This document shows, in pieces, positions 1 to 12,003 of a DNA stretch of 64,000 nucleotides (within the stretch, counting starts at the first letter, position 1; the number at the start of each line of letters is the position of its first letter). The notes beneath the pieces are model-generated. The model was given only the letters and a program-made list of their open reading frames with translations, did not search any database and had not been told where the DNA came from. A program made the position numbers and the translations under genes. Origin of the DNA: Chrysomallon squamiferum (Eukaryota > Mollusca > Gastropoda > Neomphalida > Peltospiridae); the NCBI GenBank assembly GCA_012295275.1, contig CM022672.1, positions 24,327,930 through 24,391,929 on the forward strand, read 5' to 3'.

Positions 1-1062
1 ACTATCACCTGTATTAGGATCAAAACTTTCTGATGCATTTAGCACAACTGGTTTATTAGCAGGAACAGACAGATAGCTTGATGATGGTATTATTATACAT
101 TTCAAAGGCACAACAGTTATCTTTAAAAATCCCTTAGAAAGAAAAGGAATTTATCAAAATCAAAAATCTTTAGTCAAATACAAAGACATATATAATCAAC
201 AGAAAAAAAAAATATATTTTTTGATATGTTGATACTTTTACTGAAAGTTTAAATAAAAAAAATCAATTAAAGTTTAAAATGTATTCTAAGATGACATTGC
301 TGATATTATATAAAGATAGATATATAAATATATATTTATTTATTTATTTATTTATTTAATACAGTAATAAAAAATGACATATTTCATAATTACTTACACA
401 GGACATTTTAGTATATGCATTGTTCCTCTGCATCATTTTAACCTTCAGACACACCTTAATATATCCCAAAGGTAATATTCTTTTCGGAACAGATATTTCA
501 CCATTTTCTCTGACAGTGGATCCAGGCACTTGTAATATACTAAAATCATCATCACTATAGCAACGGTAAGGATCATCAAATTTGTACAAACTGAATGTCC
601 AGTTATATTCTGTTATTTTAAAGTCTTCTAATTTGTTGCATATTGCTGCAGCTGCCACAATGAAATTCAGTTCTTGCCCTCTGTGGTAAGTATATGCCTT
701 ATGAAGATAGTATGCAGCTCTGTTGATATGTAGAGACATTAAACAATTTTTTGTCACAGAATCAGGATAAGTGACTCTAAATTCCACAGTATTACTTGGT
801 CTGACAGTTCTGTTGACAATACTGTGTGCTATTACTTTAAACACACCTCCTGTTGTAGCATGATACTTTACTGAACCACACCAGTACTGGCCTTTAGCAC
901 TGGAATCTATTGTGTGTAAATCAGGAATACATGAATACTCATTTATGTGAACACTGTACACAGTGTTCCTGTTAGGTTTCTTTATCACCAAATATATAGT
1001 AACAGTTTCATCAATTAAAACAAGTCTTTGTTCTGTCATAACATACATATCAGAGACATATG
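1..1062 (-). CDS. Gene B exons 17-18: unassigned segment and start of REJ region (cut by window edge)
   Basis: Exon 17 is 398-1062 (665 nt; 674 in A), exon 18 begins at 120 and runs past position 1. Conserved points with A are SCIPDLH / SCIPEFH, the YNWTFSLYKF strand, RCYSDDDF, and the border KMSC|gtaagt matching KESC|gtaaga. The rest of the gene (REJ end, GPS, PLAT, channel) would lie to the left of this window. Confidence 0.88.
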
Positions 1063-4000
1063 CTGAAAATATAAAAATATATTGGAGAACACTAAAAATA
1101 ACAATTTGTATTAGACTATGTTTAGTTAAAAAAACAATTCCTCTTTTTTTCCAACAAACTGCAATACTGTACATAAAATCGGAATACTGCTGCATACTGA
1201 ATTAAGGGAATTTTGAAATGATCTCCTATATATTTGTTCAAAAACATTTCATAAATATATAACACAACATTATAATTTACTGTAGTATTATTTTTATTAT
1301 ACACCTGCTGGTTCCAAAATGCTTTTGTTTGTCATAATTCAAAATTAAATTTACTTATTCTCACATGTTAATATGCAGTTATCTTACAGTATCCAAAGGG
1401 TGAGGCATTGTTTTCCAACTTTATTATCATATATGAAACAAAAGGTTTGTTACTGCTGTACTTACAACAGTTTCCCTCCACAACTCTTGGACAGTGACAT
1501 GTGTAACTGTTTCTGTAATTCAAGCATATTGTTCCATCATTACATGGCATGGAGGCACATGCATCTTCAGCAGAACAAATATTTTCTGATCTGTAGTTTG
1601 GAATATAATAGTTCTGAAAAGGACCACATGTTTCCACAGACAAGGGACAAGTGCTGTACATACACATGTAGGATTCATGAGATACCAAAGTGTACAAACT
1701 GGATTTCGTTCCACACTGAGGGTTCTTTTGTATACCAGCTGCAAAAAGGAAGTAAAAACTGAGAATACAGCTTAATTACTTTTTTCTTTTTAATATAGCA
1801 ATTTGAAAATAATAAAAAAGAGAGTAATTTTTTTCATAAATAAAATATTAAATTATGACAAGGTGAAGACATGTAACAAGAACAAAAACAATAACTTCAA
1901 TAAAAAAAACTACAATTAAGCATTATGCAAAAATATCACAAACACAATTATATGAAACACTAGATATATTTACTTCTTATTTTTTTTGGTGCATAAGACT
2001 TCTTTATTTATTTATATATTTATTTATATGATATTTTAAAATACCTGGAGTGTAAGCAGGACATCCATAAAGTTCCAACTTAAGGGAAAAATATACACTT
2101 TCTACTGGAAAACTCCAGGATATTTTAACAAATTGGGCCAGCACAGGTGGTCTCAAATTTGTTGATTTAACTATCATACCACTAGAACCACAGGAAAATG
2201 TCTGGAAATATAAAGGTTTACATTAATGTAAATATAATTTTTGTTCAGTATTACTCATAAGGCTTTTTAACATGCAAGTTAAAAGTGAAAGGTAAACTAT
2301 GATAATTCTATGGCACATTAAGGATTCTATTTATCCTAGTCATAAACTGTTCTTGACATCATTGAACCAATGATTGTGTTATTCTAAAATAATTTAGTTT
2401 CAAATGGTTTTATGGGACTAACAATGAAGAAAGAAAACTGCTATATTTGTGAATGTTTTTGTTTTTTTAGTTTTGTTTCAAAAACTCAAGATATTAATAC
2501 TGTTTATACCATTATGATTTTTATTTTGTTTCAATATGCCTAATGTTTAATAACTGAAAGGACATTTTGTAAATAACTAAAAGCTATGGTTAGTATATAT
2601 TTAAATGTTTGGTGAAAAGATGAAGTACTGAAGAATAACTGGTTAATTTATATAAAGAGCACGAATATACTCTTATATCTGTGCAATTAAAAGGATCCTA
2701 GTAATTAGCCAAACAATACCAAATTGGGCATTTTGTTTGACAATTCAGGAAAACTGCTAACTCCATTTAAGATTTCAAATTTCACGAATTTATGTGTGAT
2801 TCTGCTTTCACTGAAAATCAGTAATCCTACTAACATTACAAGCAGTAGAAAAAAAATAATAGATTCAAAATAAAAATTGTAAATCACTGAATTAAAAAAA
2901 CAACAATCACAACAAAACATACCATCTTCTGACCATTGTGATCTTTTATAAATAAGAATCTTTCATATATATCCACTGAATACTCCAGGTAAAAAGCATA
3001 ATTAAGGAAAACCTTTTGTGAATTATCCACTGCTTTCAGCCTGTCTCCATGAACTGAACTGCACTTCATTAAATGTAGAATGAAATCCTGCGAGAGATCA
3101 ACCTATCAAAACAACAGTCTAATTATATAACATTTTTTTAACAAAAACTCAAAAATGTCAATGTTTTAAATAAAACAGCCTTATTGCTTTGAGACAAAAA
3201 CAAAAATAATAAAGTCAAAATAAAAAAATATCAAGAACAAATGTTCCTATTTGAAATACCTTCAGAAAAATATTACTTCAATGAAGACAAATTAGTGAAA
3301 AAATATAAAATTAAGCTGAATTATTACTTTTAATTTTTTTTTAAAACAAACTTGAATAACATATAACATATCTGTAATAACTGTCATGGAATAACTAGCA
3401 TACAAAGCAAACCTTTCAAACTCATTTAACTAACCTGAACATAGCCTTGTGGTTCTATAGTGTGAAAAAACTTTAAACCATCTGGAAGATTAAGTACAAT
3501 GGATTCAACACTAGTTTCTTCCATTAAGTTTTCTGATATGGTCCAAGCAGTTTGCGGTATTGTCCATAGGCCTTTTAATATAGCCAAACTGCAGTCTACA
3601 AAATTTTTACATTTAAAATAATCAGATAAATAATACTAAGGGAAAGAAAAAGGAAAACAACTTGTACAGCAATGTAAAATAAATGGTGACTGTGATATAT
3701 ACATATTTACCTTTTTTTAGAAAACATTTTTAGAGAATTTAAATTTTAGATATAATACTTTCTGAAACTCATTTTATGCCGATATTTTGTTTTTATTTAT
3801 TTTCTTTATTATTACAGAACAGATTGCATTATGAAGAACAGTCAGATGATTTAACCATTGTCAGATGATTCCAGGACCCCTGTTAAAGTTCAATATACTT
3901 ACATAAAATTATATAATTTTACCATTTACATGTTCTTATATTAAAATCCCACCTATATGTACTACTAAGAACTGCTAAAACTTATATAAATCTGCTGTGT

Positions 4001-7000
4001 ACTGTATTCAAGTATATTGTTCATCACTGTAACAATATAATTTACTGTACAGTAATATTGTGGATGTTAAAAAAGTATATTTTTGAACTGCAGTAAGCCA
4101 AAACCACAAATGCTAAACATACTAAGACACACTGATATTTAGTTTTTCATTAGGTTTTCAGAATATTATTATTATTTTTTTTTTTTTTAAATCTTTTTTC
4201 AAGAACTACCAATATGTTTTTTTTAATATATAATAACTGAAAATGTAAATTTATCAAGCCTTGGAATGAAAAAATTTCACAATATATATAATTTAATGTT
4301 TCTGCAAAATTAAACAAAAGTGAATTCTGTAATAATTGTACACAGTCATCATGCAGTTTATCTACTCTTAAAATGCACATAACTCACCATGTTGTTTATA
4401 CTGACAGATAAAACAGCCTGATGTCATTGAATCAGGAGTATATTTCCATAGATAATCTTTACTTTTATCCATATAGACAACCTGTTCTTCAAATGCAATT
4501 TCTGAAACAGCACCATCAAATAATGCAAAGTCAAGCCAGCTACCATCTTGCCAGGCACTATGCATTAAGGAAGTTCCTCTCAAACCTGGAACACAAAGAT
4601 CTGTCAGTGACTTTTATTGCTAACTGCATATAGCCAGAAAGACATATGAAAAGAGAGACTACTTTTTTCACTGAATCATTTGTTCTTATTTTATTCTAAA
4701 ATATTACTTTAAATCTCAGTTTGAAGGTAAACCATAAAAGACTTTACAGTGAAACTTCTAAACCTTATAATGTATGATAAAAATACTGAATACTTAACTA
4801 GCAACCATTTAGTGCAACTGGGATAGCTTAAAAGTTCTGGGTACATTAGTCTCTGTTCAGAAACCATATGAATTGAAGGCAAAAAGCCACCATACTCTCT
4901 GCAGATTTGACTAGCTGATGAGAAATTCATTGGCTCAGAAAAGAATTCATAATATACTGCAGTCTGTGGAAAGCTTTGTAGTGCATTCTTAAAGACATAG
5001 TAATCTAATGCTAGATGCACAAGACCCTTGAAATATGGTCCACTGTCTGTTAAGAAGAAAAACATAGCATAGTAAATAATCAGGACATTATGATAATGAA
5101 GTGAAAGTGTACATTTTAAATATTACATTCCAATTATTCTTAGAAATAAAAGTGTAAAACATTGGAAATTCTGTGATATTAGTGGGAAATGTTTTCTAAG
5201 CCTGTGCATAATATATGTAATTTTATCACTAGTGTTTTAGGACATTTGTTTTTCAGATCACTATATTCAAAAGCAGGATATTAAAATAAAATTTTAATCT
5301 CAAACACTACACAAGCAGGTTATTAAATGACTTTCCTTAAAACATTACCTGGCAAGCAAGTTCTCCCATCAATAAACAAGTGGTAGTTTTTCATACACCT
5401 ACAGTAAAAGCTTTCAGGTGTGTTGATGCAAAAGTGGTCACATGGCTTGTTCTGACATTCATCAACAAAACCAAGTCCTTGTAAAAATAAAAAAAATTAA
5501 AAGAAGATTGTCATACATACTTTATAATTACAAACATAAACAAAAGATTAAAAGCCCAATGTGGTAAGACTGGTTTTCTGAAATATGAGTCTTTTAAACA
5601 TTAAAAATATAAGTACTTACAAGGCCAAATCAGGCTTTGTACATCTGATCCTACATTTTTAGAAACAGAAGAATGCTAATTTAACTTTAACCAAATTTTC
5701 ACAAAATGTATAAACTGTATTATTAGAATTTTAATATTTATCTCTAAAGTACTTGCCTGTTGGACGACCAACTAAATCCCACTGATACCCATCACAGATA
5801 GTATCATCAGTAATAGTAAGTTCTATCTGTGTAGCTTTAAAGGGCGGTTTAATAAAAATAAGCTTGTCTGAATCAGATGGTACAGTGTATTGCTGAAAAT
5901 AATATAAATATAAAAAATAAATATTATAAAAATACTAGTCAAATAAGAACCACAACAATAATAATAAATTAATAAATTAAACTGCAGAATTATGCTGGAA
6001 ATATTTAATTTCTTTTTATTAGCATTAAAGTTCATTCTAATTAAAACTGACCAACACAAGAAAGTTCACTGACACCAACAGCATAAAAATTTTGATACAC
6101 TTTTTAATGGTACTCATTAATTTATATAAGTCTTACCTTAGTTACAATTAACATTTTTTCATTAAATGTTTTATGCTTCAATTGAAATTTGACATACACA
6201 CTAATACAAGAAACACCCAAAACCATAACACCAGTTATTTTATTCTCTGTGTTAGTTGTTAGCTGTAAAAAAAAACAATAAAATATTAATAAGAAAATAA
6301 GTTAATGAAACAAAAGAATTAGGATAAAAGCAAAATTTTATGAATTATTTTTTTATTGTATTAAATTGTTAAAAAAATACAAAACAGTTAAATGCCAGAA
6401 ATTGTATTGCAAGTATTGGTTACAAAATCTTTACAACTAAAAACCCCAGCATAAAAGACTTCTGCATATGTCACTATGCCTATTATAAAACTACTTGTAA
6501 ATTTACTAATTAATACTAATTCAAATCATTTAATTTCTATCATAATTTTAAAACCTTTCAGTTTCAGTTTTGATATAATCTGAATAAAAAGAAATAGCAT
6601 AACTAAACAAAGAATAGCAATAACTAAAATATTAGCTATAACTGAAATAGTTACCCTCAAGTATTTATTGACTTCTATATCAGGTCTCCAAAAAGACCCA
6701 TACTCAATCCCAGAATCACTTGATAGATAAGTTTTAGAGCCACGCCGACTCCTAGCTGGACCAAAAGCTAAACTTGATGCTAAAGATGTTTTCTTCAGAT
6801 ACTGTGATGAGGACAGTTGGTAATCCTCTATACCAAGATACCCTGTTAATAAATACAAGTCTTCGTCTGAAAAAACAAAAACAAATACAAATTTTTGATA
6901 CCCTAAATGCAGACTACACTACTGTGTAAACAAAATTATTAACTTGTTATTAATCAAATTATAATTATATTAACTTACAATTTAAAAGTAAATTTTAAAA

Positions 7001-10000
7001 AGCCCTTTTTTTCATGTTTGAAGTTAAAGGTTTAATTATCTACTTCTTTTGTCACAGTTATCATTCAAAAATAATTAAGAATACTAAGCTAGTTATTATG
7101 GAAAATAAAAATGCATCAAAGTAAAATTTTATGATTATTAAGAAAAATATGAATTTTCTACATTGTTTTATGTTTTTTTTGGTTTCCTTCATTACTTTTT
7201 CTTTTCTTTTCTTTCCCCCATTAGTTTACCTGAAATACGACAAATGAATTTCTGTCCATTGTAGTTGTAGTCAGTAATCCAGATGTTATGTACAAAAATA
7301 CCTGTGGAGCCTGGATTAGTACGTGTCCATGAAAATGCAATGAACACAACATCTGATCCATCTATAAACCATTTGTAGCTTTGATCTTGATCTACATCTA
7401 CAACACCTTATTAAAAGAAAACGATATGTGTAAGCAGAATTTCAACTCATCTTTATGTTTATCATTGATTCGTTTCATTGATCAATCAAAATACTAAGAG
7501 AAAGTTACCTATATAGTAAGGTTTATGTTTCCATTTTAATCTGCTTTTTCCAACCTTATCATATTCTTCTTTACTGAATGCAGTAGCTAAAAATCCACCT
7601 AGCTTAAAACATTGCGCCTCAGCTACTTCATAAATATGTGATGTGTAAACTGTTTTGAAAGTAATGTTATATTCTGAAATAAAAAATATAATAATAATAA
7701 TAATAAAGTATATAATTTATAAAATATTTGATTTATGAATATTATATTTATAATGAATAAATAGATATAAATATATAACAGAACTCATTAAACTTTTCAG
7801 TATAGCTACATAAACAATAATACATTTAGATCAAGTGCTGTATTTTTTCATGGATTAAAAATATTTTTGTAATATATTTTCATCTTTAAAAATAGGCTTG
7901 ACGTTTGATCTTTGTATGAATTTCCCTGTGTATAGAAAGGCATTACAAAAGATCCCTTGCTTTTAACTGAAATGATTAGACCATAAAATGAACATGTGGA
8001 TAACAAATAACTATTAAAAAAGAACATATATTTTAAACCTAATAAGCTCTATAAAAAATTGTTTCTAGATATTGTGAACTATTTTTACTTTCCCTTTCAA
8101 ACTACTGTTTAGTACCTGGGACACAGTTTAATCCATTACGCCACAAGCTGTAGCCTGATTTACATGAGCAGTAGAATGAAGTTGACATTTTATGACAAGT
8201 ATGTTCACAACCCCCATTTTCTATATTACATCTATTCACTTTTTCAGGCTGAGTACCTGCCAAATAAAGTCATGCAGTTTTCATCAACATTCATAACGAA
8301 AATTATCTTTGTAATTGTTTCTGTTAAAGATAATATTTAAATGAAGTCCTTACAGATCTCAGAAATATAGACAATTCCATTTATAAACATCTTTAGTGGG
8401 CCAAAATACTGTAATAAAAATTATTAAAATATAGTGTTAGATATCCATAGACAAAAAAAGAAATTCAACCAATAGACATTTTTACCAAAGACAGCATCAT
8501 TAGGTAAATTAAAACATGAAAGTACTTGTAATAAAATTTAGCTTTATATAGCTTTTTTTTTTTTAAATTACCACATGATTCTGGATTCTGATAAAACTGT
8601 ATTCGTAAACAAATACGATCATGACCAAGTCTTAGTTTGAAGAAGACTTTCATTTTATCAGTTTGTACTGGATAGGCAAACATATAATCTTTAATTATTC
8701 CTTTCTCAATATCTTCTTCTGTCAAACCAGGAAAATTCTGTAAACAAAAATCCCCACAATAAAACAAAACCCAGATAACTTAACAATGCATGAAACAACA
8801 ATTTAAGTTGATAAATCACAAATTTCAGTTTAAAGAGTCATAGTAAAATATATCAGAAATAATTGAAGACATCACTCTAATTTTCTAAAGATGCATGGGT
8901 TTCAAGAAGTTTGTCAAGAAGTAACCACCCATGGTAAGTAATTTTAAAACTGCTATTACTGATATTTATTCTAACCTGTATATAACTGGATGCATAATTC
9001 TATTTGTTTATAATTCTGGTCAAACTCACATAAACATGTAAGAAAAAGTAAAGTTTATCTTTTTTCTTTTCTTTTCTTTTAAATGGAATGGAATTAAAAA
9101 TGAATAGTACAAGTCTGCTATCCCTTATCCTAATTCTTTAAGACAGACAAAAATGTTCTATAGAATTTATTTGTAACTAAAACAATAATACATGCAGCAT
9201 GTACAAATTAAATTAAATACTCCGGTACTTAATTACAGAGATAATGTATGCAGAAAAACAAGAAAAAAGAAACAACTGGTTTTCTCAATGTTTCAGTTTT
9301 CAAATACTAGATTTCTGACTTTATGCTACTGGAAAAATAAGTGAAGTCTCCACCAAAGTATTCAATTTTTGTTTTTAAATATTTGATACACAGGCAAGAA
9401 ATTTTATTCATTCTTAACATATATTTCATATACACATAACATTTCTTAGACTATAACAGTTTTCTTAAGTTTTTACATCCACAAGCAAGAAATAAAATGC
9501 TGTTGCCTTTAAATATTAAAATGAATCTGTTAAACTTTGCTGTTAACAAAGGCTAGTCTTTATGACTATGTGAAATAAATATAAATATTTATTTAGCTGT
9601 TACTCACTTTAACCATGTTTACCTTTATTTTTCTGTTCTTAAAACTGCCTTCTCGGATAGCATTATACTGATTGTGACCCTCCCAGGTAAAGACTTGGAA
9701 GTACATAAATCCAAAATATTTAAGAATAGCAGGACCACCTTTTAATCCAACTCCTACAATTGTAAGTTTGTTTTTGAAGCTGACAGCTATGAAAGGAGTT
9801 AAATCCATTTTTGAGACAAAAATAGACCCTGCACTACACCAATATGTTGGAGAGTTGACACCTTTTTCCAGATTATCAAGTCTTGTTGTGAAAGAAGAGT
9901 AAGAAATTTTTGAAGGTACAGCCAGACAATGTGATTGGCATGGTGATGGACCTATATGTAATAAAGATAATTGTTTAACATACTTAAATTATTCTACAAT

Positions 10001-10297
10001 AAAACTACTGTATGATTTACATCATTATTTTTTATTTTAAACAAGTAACTTTGCTAATTCATACCAGAAGTTACTATCTGAATTAAAAGATTTTGTTCAT
10101 TACAATTGAATAGTATTTTAGTTTAAATTAGTGATGAAATGTGTAAAATATAGACAAAACCAGTTGATATTTAACTTGTTGCTTTACTATAAATATAAAA
10201 TTAGTAAATGGCAATTCAAATGTAAAGAAGAGATATTGTTCTTACCATAAACCAGCAGCCAACAGATGCACTGCAGTGATAAAATGGAGATGTACAT
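1..10297 (-). CDS. Gene B: tandem polycystin-1-like paralog, 5' part only (18 coding exons in window)
   Basis: Starts at ATG 10297-10295 and runs off the left edge inside exon 18. Exons: 10246-10297, 9623-9951, 8572-8737, 8116-8256, 7509-7673, 7230-7406, 6655-6866, 6137-6262, 5757-5892, 5349-5477, 4798-5046, 4388-4585, 3435-3595, 2923-3102, 2045-2201, 1466-1738, 398-1062, 1-120 (cut). They sum to 3,636 nt (1,212 codons), using the homologous end for exon 11. Module order equals gene A: signal, F5/8C-EGF-lectin twice, F5/8C-EGF, then REJ. Exon 2 has a second in-frame donor (GTGAGT, end at 9608) that would add five residues and make it 344 nt like A. Exon 11 lacks a normal donor, so B may be a functional gene with altered splicing or an early pseudogene. 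Confidence 0.9.
1466..1738 (-). CDS. Gene B exon 16: Cys-rich spacer plus EGF-like module 3
   Basis: A 273-nt exon, phase 1-1. Cys-rich spacer (PQCGTKSSLY ... CPLSVETCGPF) followed by an EGF (ACASMPCNDGTICLNY ... YTCHC). It aligns with gene A 40375-40641 and is 6 nt longer. Confidence 0.85.
2045..3595 (-). CDS. Gene B exons 13-15: third discoidin domain
   Basis: Exons 3435-3595, 2923-3102 and 2045-2201. Opening Cys (DCSLAILKGLWTI), a YVQ|VDL strand split by an intron, and the family end LAQFVKISW ... LKLELYGC are all present, so the disulphide-closed discoidin fold looks intact. Confidence 0.9.
4388..5046 (-). CDS. Gene B exons 11-12: second C-type-lectin-like domain, exon 11 donor altered
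   Basis: Exons 4798-5046 (249 nt) and 4388-4585 (198 nt); both lengths equal gene A. Lectin-like marks: SASQICREYGGFLPSIH, CTKWLL at the exon border, WQDGSWLDFALF and a final CFICQY. At the homologous donor the sequence is TAG|TTAAGT instead of TAG|GTAAGC in A: the first intron base is T. The only GT nearby, one base earlier, would shift the frame straight into a TGA. A phase-1 GT 42 nt further on (AGAA|GTTTCA) would keep the frame and add 14 residues. Confidence 0.8.
5349..5477 (-). CDS. Gene B exon 10: EGF-like module 2
   Basis: A 129-nt exon, phase 1-1, with six EGF cysteines (VDECQNKPCDHFC...FYCRC...LFIDGRTCLPG). Strongly alike to gene A 49111-49239 (27 of 44 residues). Confidence 0.9.
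5757..6866 (-). CDS. Gene B exons 7-9: second discoidin domain with conserved RSRR motif and GC donor
   Basis: Exons 6655-6866 (212 nt), 6137-6262 (126 nt) and 5757-5892 (136 nt), each identical in length to gene A. The stretch LAFGPARSRRGSK is the same residue for residue; RSRR lies at 6742-6753. The domain continues GIEYGSFWRPDIEVNKYLRV, a clear discoidin strand. Exon 9 ends CCAACAG|GCAAGT, a GC donor where gene A has ACAG|GTAATT. Confidence 0.85.
7230..7673 (-). CDS. Gene B exons 5-6: first C-type-lectin-like domain
   Basis: Exons 7509-7673 and 7230-7406, both phase 1-1. Lectin-like marks: VAEAQCFKLGGFLATAFSKEE, then KWFIDGSD, a VFIAFSWTR strand, NIWITDYN and a final KFICRIS. As in A, the calcium/sugar triplets of the EPN/QPD type are missing. 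Confidence 0.75.
8116..8256 (-). CDS. Gene B exon 4: EGF-like module 1
   Basis: A 141-nt exon, phase 1-1. EGF spacing is clear (C..ENGGCEHTC...FYCSC..GYSLWRNGLNC). It is 12 nt longer than the gene A exon, the extra residues lying before the first cysteine. Confidence 0.88.
8572..9951 (-). CDS. Gene B exons 2-3: first discoidin-like domain
   Basis: Exons 9623-9951 and 8572-8737. Shared marks with gene A are the YWCSAGS turn, the FIAVSFKNKLTIVGVGLKGG strands, a FGFMYFQVFTW strand and a second half NFPG ... RICLRIQFYQNPESC ending in Cys. Exon 3 is 166 nt in both genes. The start of the domain carries two extra cysteines (SPCQSHC) compared with the single one in A. Confidence 0.75.
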
Positions 10298-10335
10298 CCA
10301 AAATTAAGAATTAAATTCCAAAATAAGGCATTAAT
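10246..10335 (-). CDS. Gene B exon 1: start codon and signal peptide
   Basis: Coding part 10246-10297 (52 nt, donor GTAAGA, phase 1), encoding MYISILSLQCICWLLVYG across the junction: a hydrophobic secretion signal of the same length as in gene A. A TTATTTTTAG acceptor places the likely exon start near 10335, leaving a short 5'UTR and pointing to an upstream noncoding exon, again like gene A. Confidence 0.8.
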
Positions 10336-10839
10336 CTAAAAATAATTATGACAAAAACATTTTACTTTAGAAATTTAAAAGAAATGAATTAAAGTTTATA
10401 CAATATAAATGTAAATAAAAATACAAAAGATTTGACACATTAAATGATTAACCTTATTCATTTAATGCGTTTCTTACACACTTGGCCAAATATTGCAAAC
10501 ATTAAATTCATGATTTATAACATATCTGTGAACTGATGTATGCATTTATCCAAACATCCCTCATGTACATATTTGAATATTTCATCGCTGTTATCAAATG
10601 CACACACATGGAATCGGGGGGAGGAGAAAACAAATTTCAATTTCTCACTTATCTGACTGGTCTTTTCATTTTTTCTTCAGTAAACTGTGGTTTTACTCTC
10701 TCGCTCTAATAATACATCAGCTGATATTTAAATATAACATTTTTGAGTTTTTTCACTTTTTCATCAATTCATTTATTATTGTTTTAATGCTACGCAGCAT
10801 TTTAAAATACCATTTGTTTTCACGCAGACGAAAACTAGT

Positions 10840-11120
10840 CTATAAATAGTTCAGCGTTTTTTTTTTTTTTCAGACGTCATTTCGGTCCTGCAGCTAGTTA
10901 ATAATTGTGTGGAACTGTTATGACAACGCTGTTTGAGATGACAGTTTTAATGCAAATTTATGAGTAACAAAATTTTAAACAAGCATTAAAAGACCTACAT
11001 TTAAGTAAATATCTTATTTTCATTTATGATGATGGTAGCAGTATACAGTTTTACTTGCACTGATGTTTAATAAGTCTCCTGACCACCGAGGCCCCTTCGC
11101 TCCTGTAAATTAGAGACAGT
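10840..11120 (-). promoter_or_regulatory. Possible promoter / noncoding first exon of gene B
   Basis: This is the first stretch upstream of the inferred 5'UTR acceptor (near 10335) with several CpGs (for example GACGTCATTTCGG on the plus strand near 10874) in otherwise CpG-poor DNA. No TATA box or initiator can be singled out. This is a positional inference only. Confidence 0.2.
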
Positions 11121-11329
11121 TTTATTTCTTTGTGGTTTTATTGTTTGTATGTTGTTATTTTATTGACGTTTATTCATTTATTTTCATTCTGTCTTAAAAT
11201 TAATGTCCAACTTTAAAAGCTGCTAAATATTAGAAGGCTATAACGTCGAATAAAATGTGGGTTTTTTTGCAAAATATTTTTTATACGGAATGACATAGTT
11301 TATTTATCAAAACGCTAATAATTCAAATA

Positions 11330-12003
11330 CAGTGGTACCTCGACTTACGAGTGCCCCAACTTACGAGTTACCAGCGAGCTTCAGATATACCGCCACTAGT
11401 TAGTGGATAAAACAACACAACATCCGGCCAGCACGCCGCGTTTCACTCGTTTACTTCACGTGGTTACCCCGCCGCGGAAGCATGTCAATTGTGTTGTGCT
11501 CATTTTTTGTGCAGTATTTTCCCAAATTTCTTTTTTTTCTAGCCATGGATCCTAAGAAAATGCTGAGAAGAAGAAGCGGATGATGTCCATTGAATTAAAG
11601 TTTGAATTCATATAAAAACATGAAGACGTGTCCATGTAGACTTGGTACGAGCATAGTACTTCTACGATTTGTACCATACTGAAGCTGAAGGAGTCGATAA
11701 AAGCTGTAACCCCAGCCAAAGGCGTTAAAATAATTTGTCTGATCTCCAAGATAAATACATTTTACAAAACCAATTTATTTCTTTACATTTTCGTTTATTT
11801 TGTTTTTATACAGTATTTGTCATTTATAAATACATTTTTCTAATTAAAAACACGTTACAAAAAAAAAAGAAGAAGAATAGGGTAGTTTGGGGGGGGGGCT
11901 GGAACGGTTTAATGGTATTTCAATTAATTTCAGTTGGGAAAATTGATTAGAGATACGAGCTCGGTCACGGAACGAATTATACTCGTAAGTCAAGGTACCA
12001 GTG
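11330..12003 (+). mobile_element. Truncated Tigger/pogo-like DNA transposon (674 bp)
   Basis: Ends are inverted repeats: CAGTGGTACCTCGACTTACG at the left, and the reverse complement of the right end reads CACTGGTACCTTGACTTACG. Both ends are flanked by TA, the target duplicated by this superfamily. Inside, a plus-strand ATG at 11545 opens MDPKKMLRRR and, with frame breaks, MSIELKFEFI ... TSTICTILKLKESIKA, which resembles the N-terminal CENP-B/Tigger helix-turn-helix. The catalytic part is missing, so this is an internally deleted, non-autonomous copy. Confidence 0.75.

Noticed and set aside
1373-1762. 129-residue plus-strand frame
   Set aside because: Opposite strand of gene B exon 16, whose EGF cysteines and phase show the minus strand is coding.
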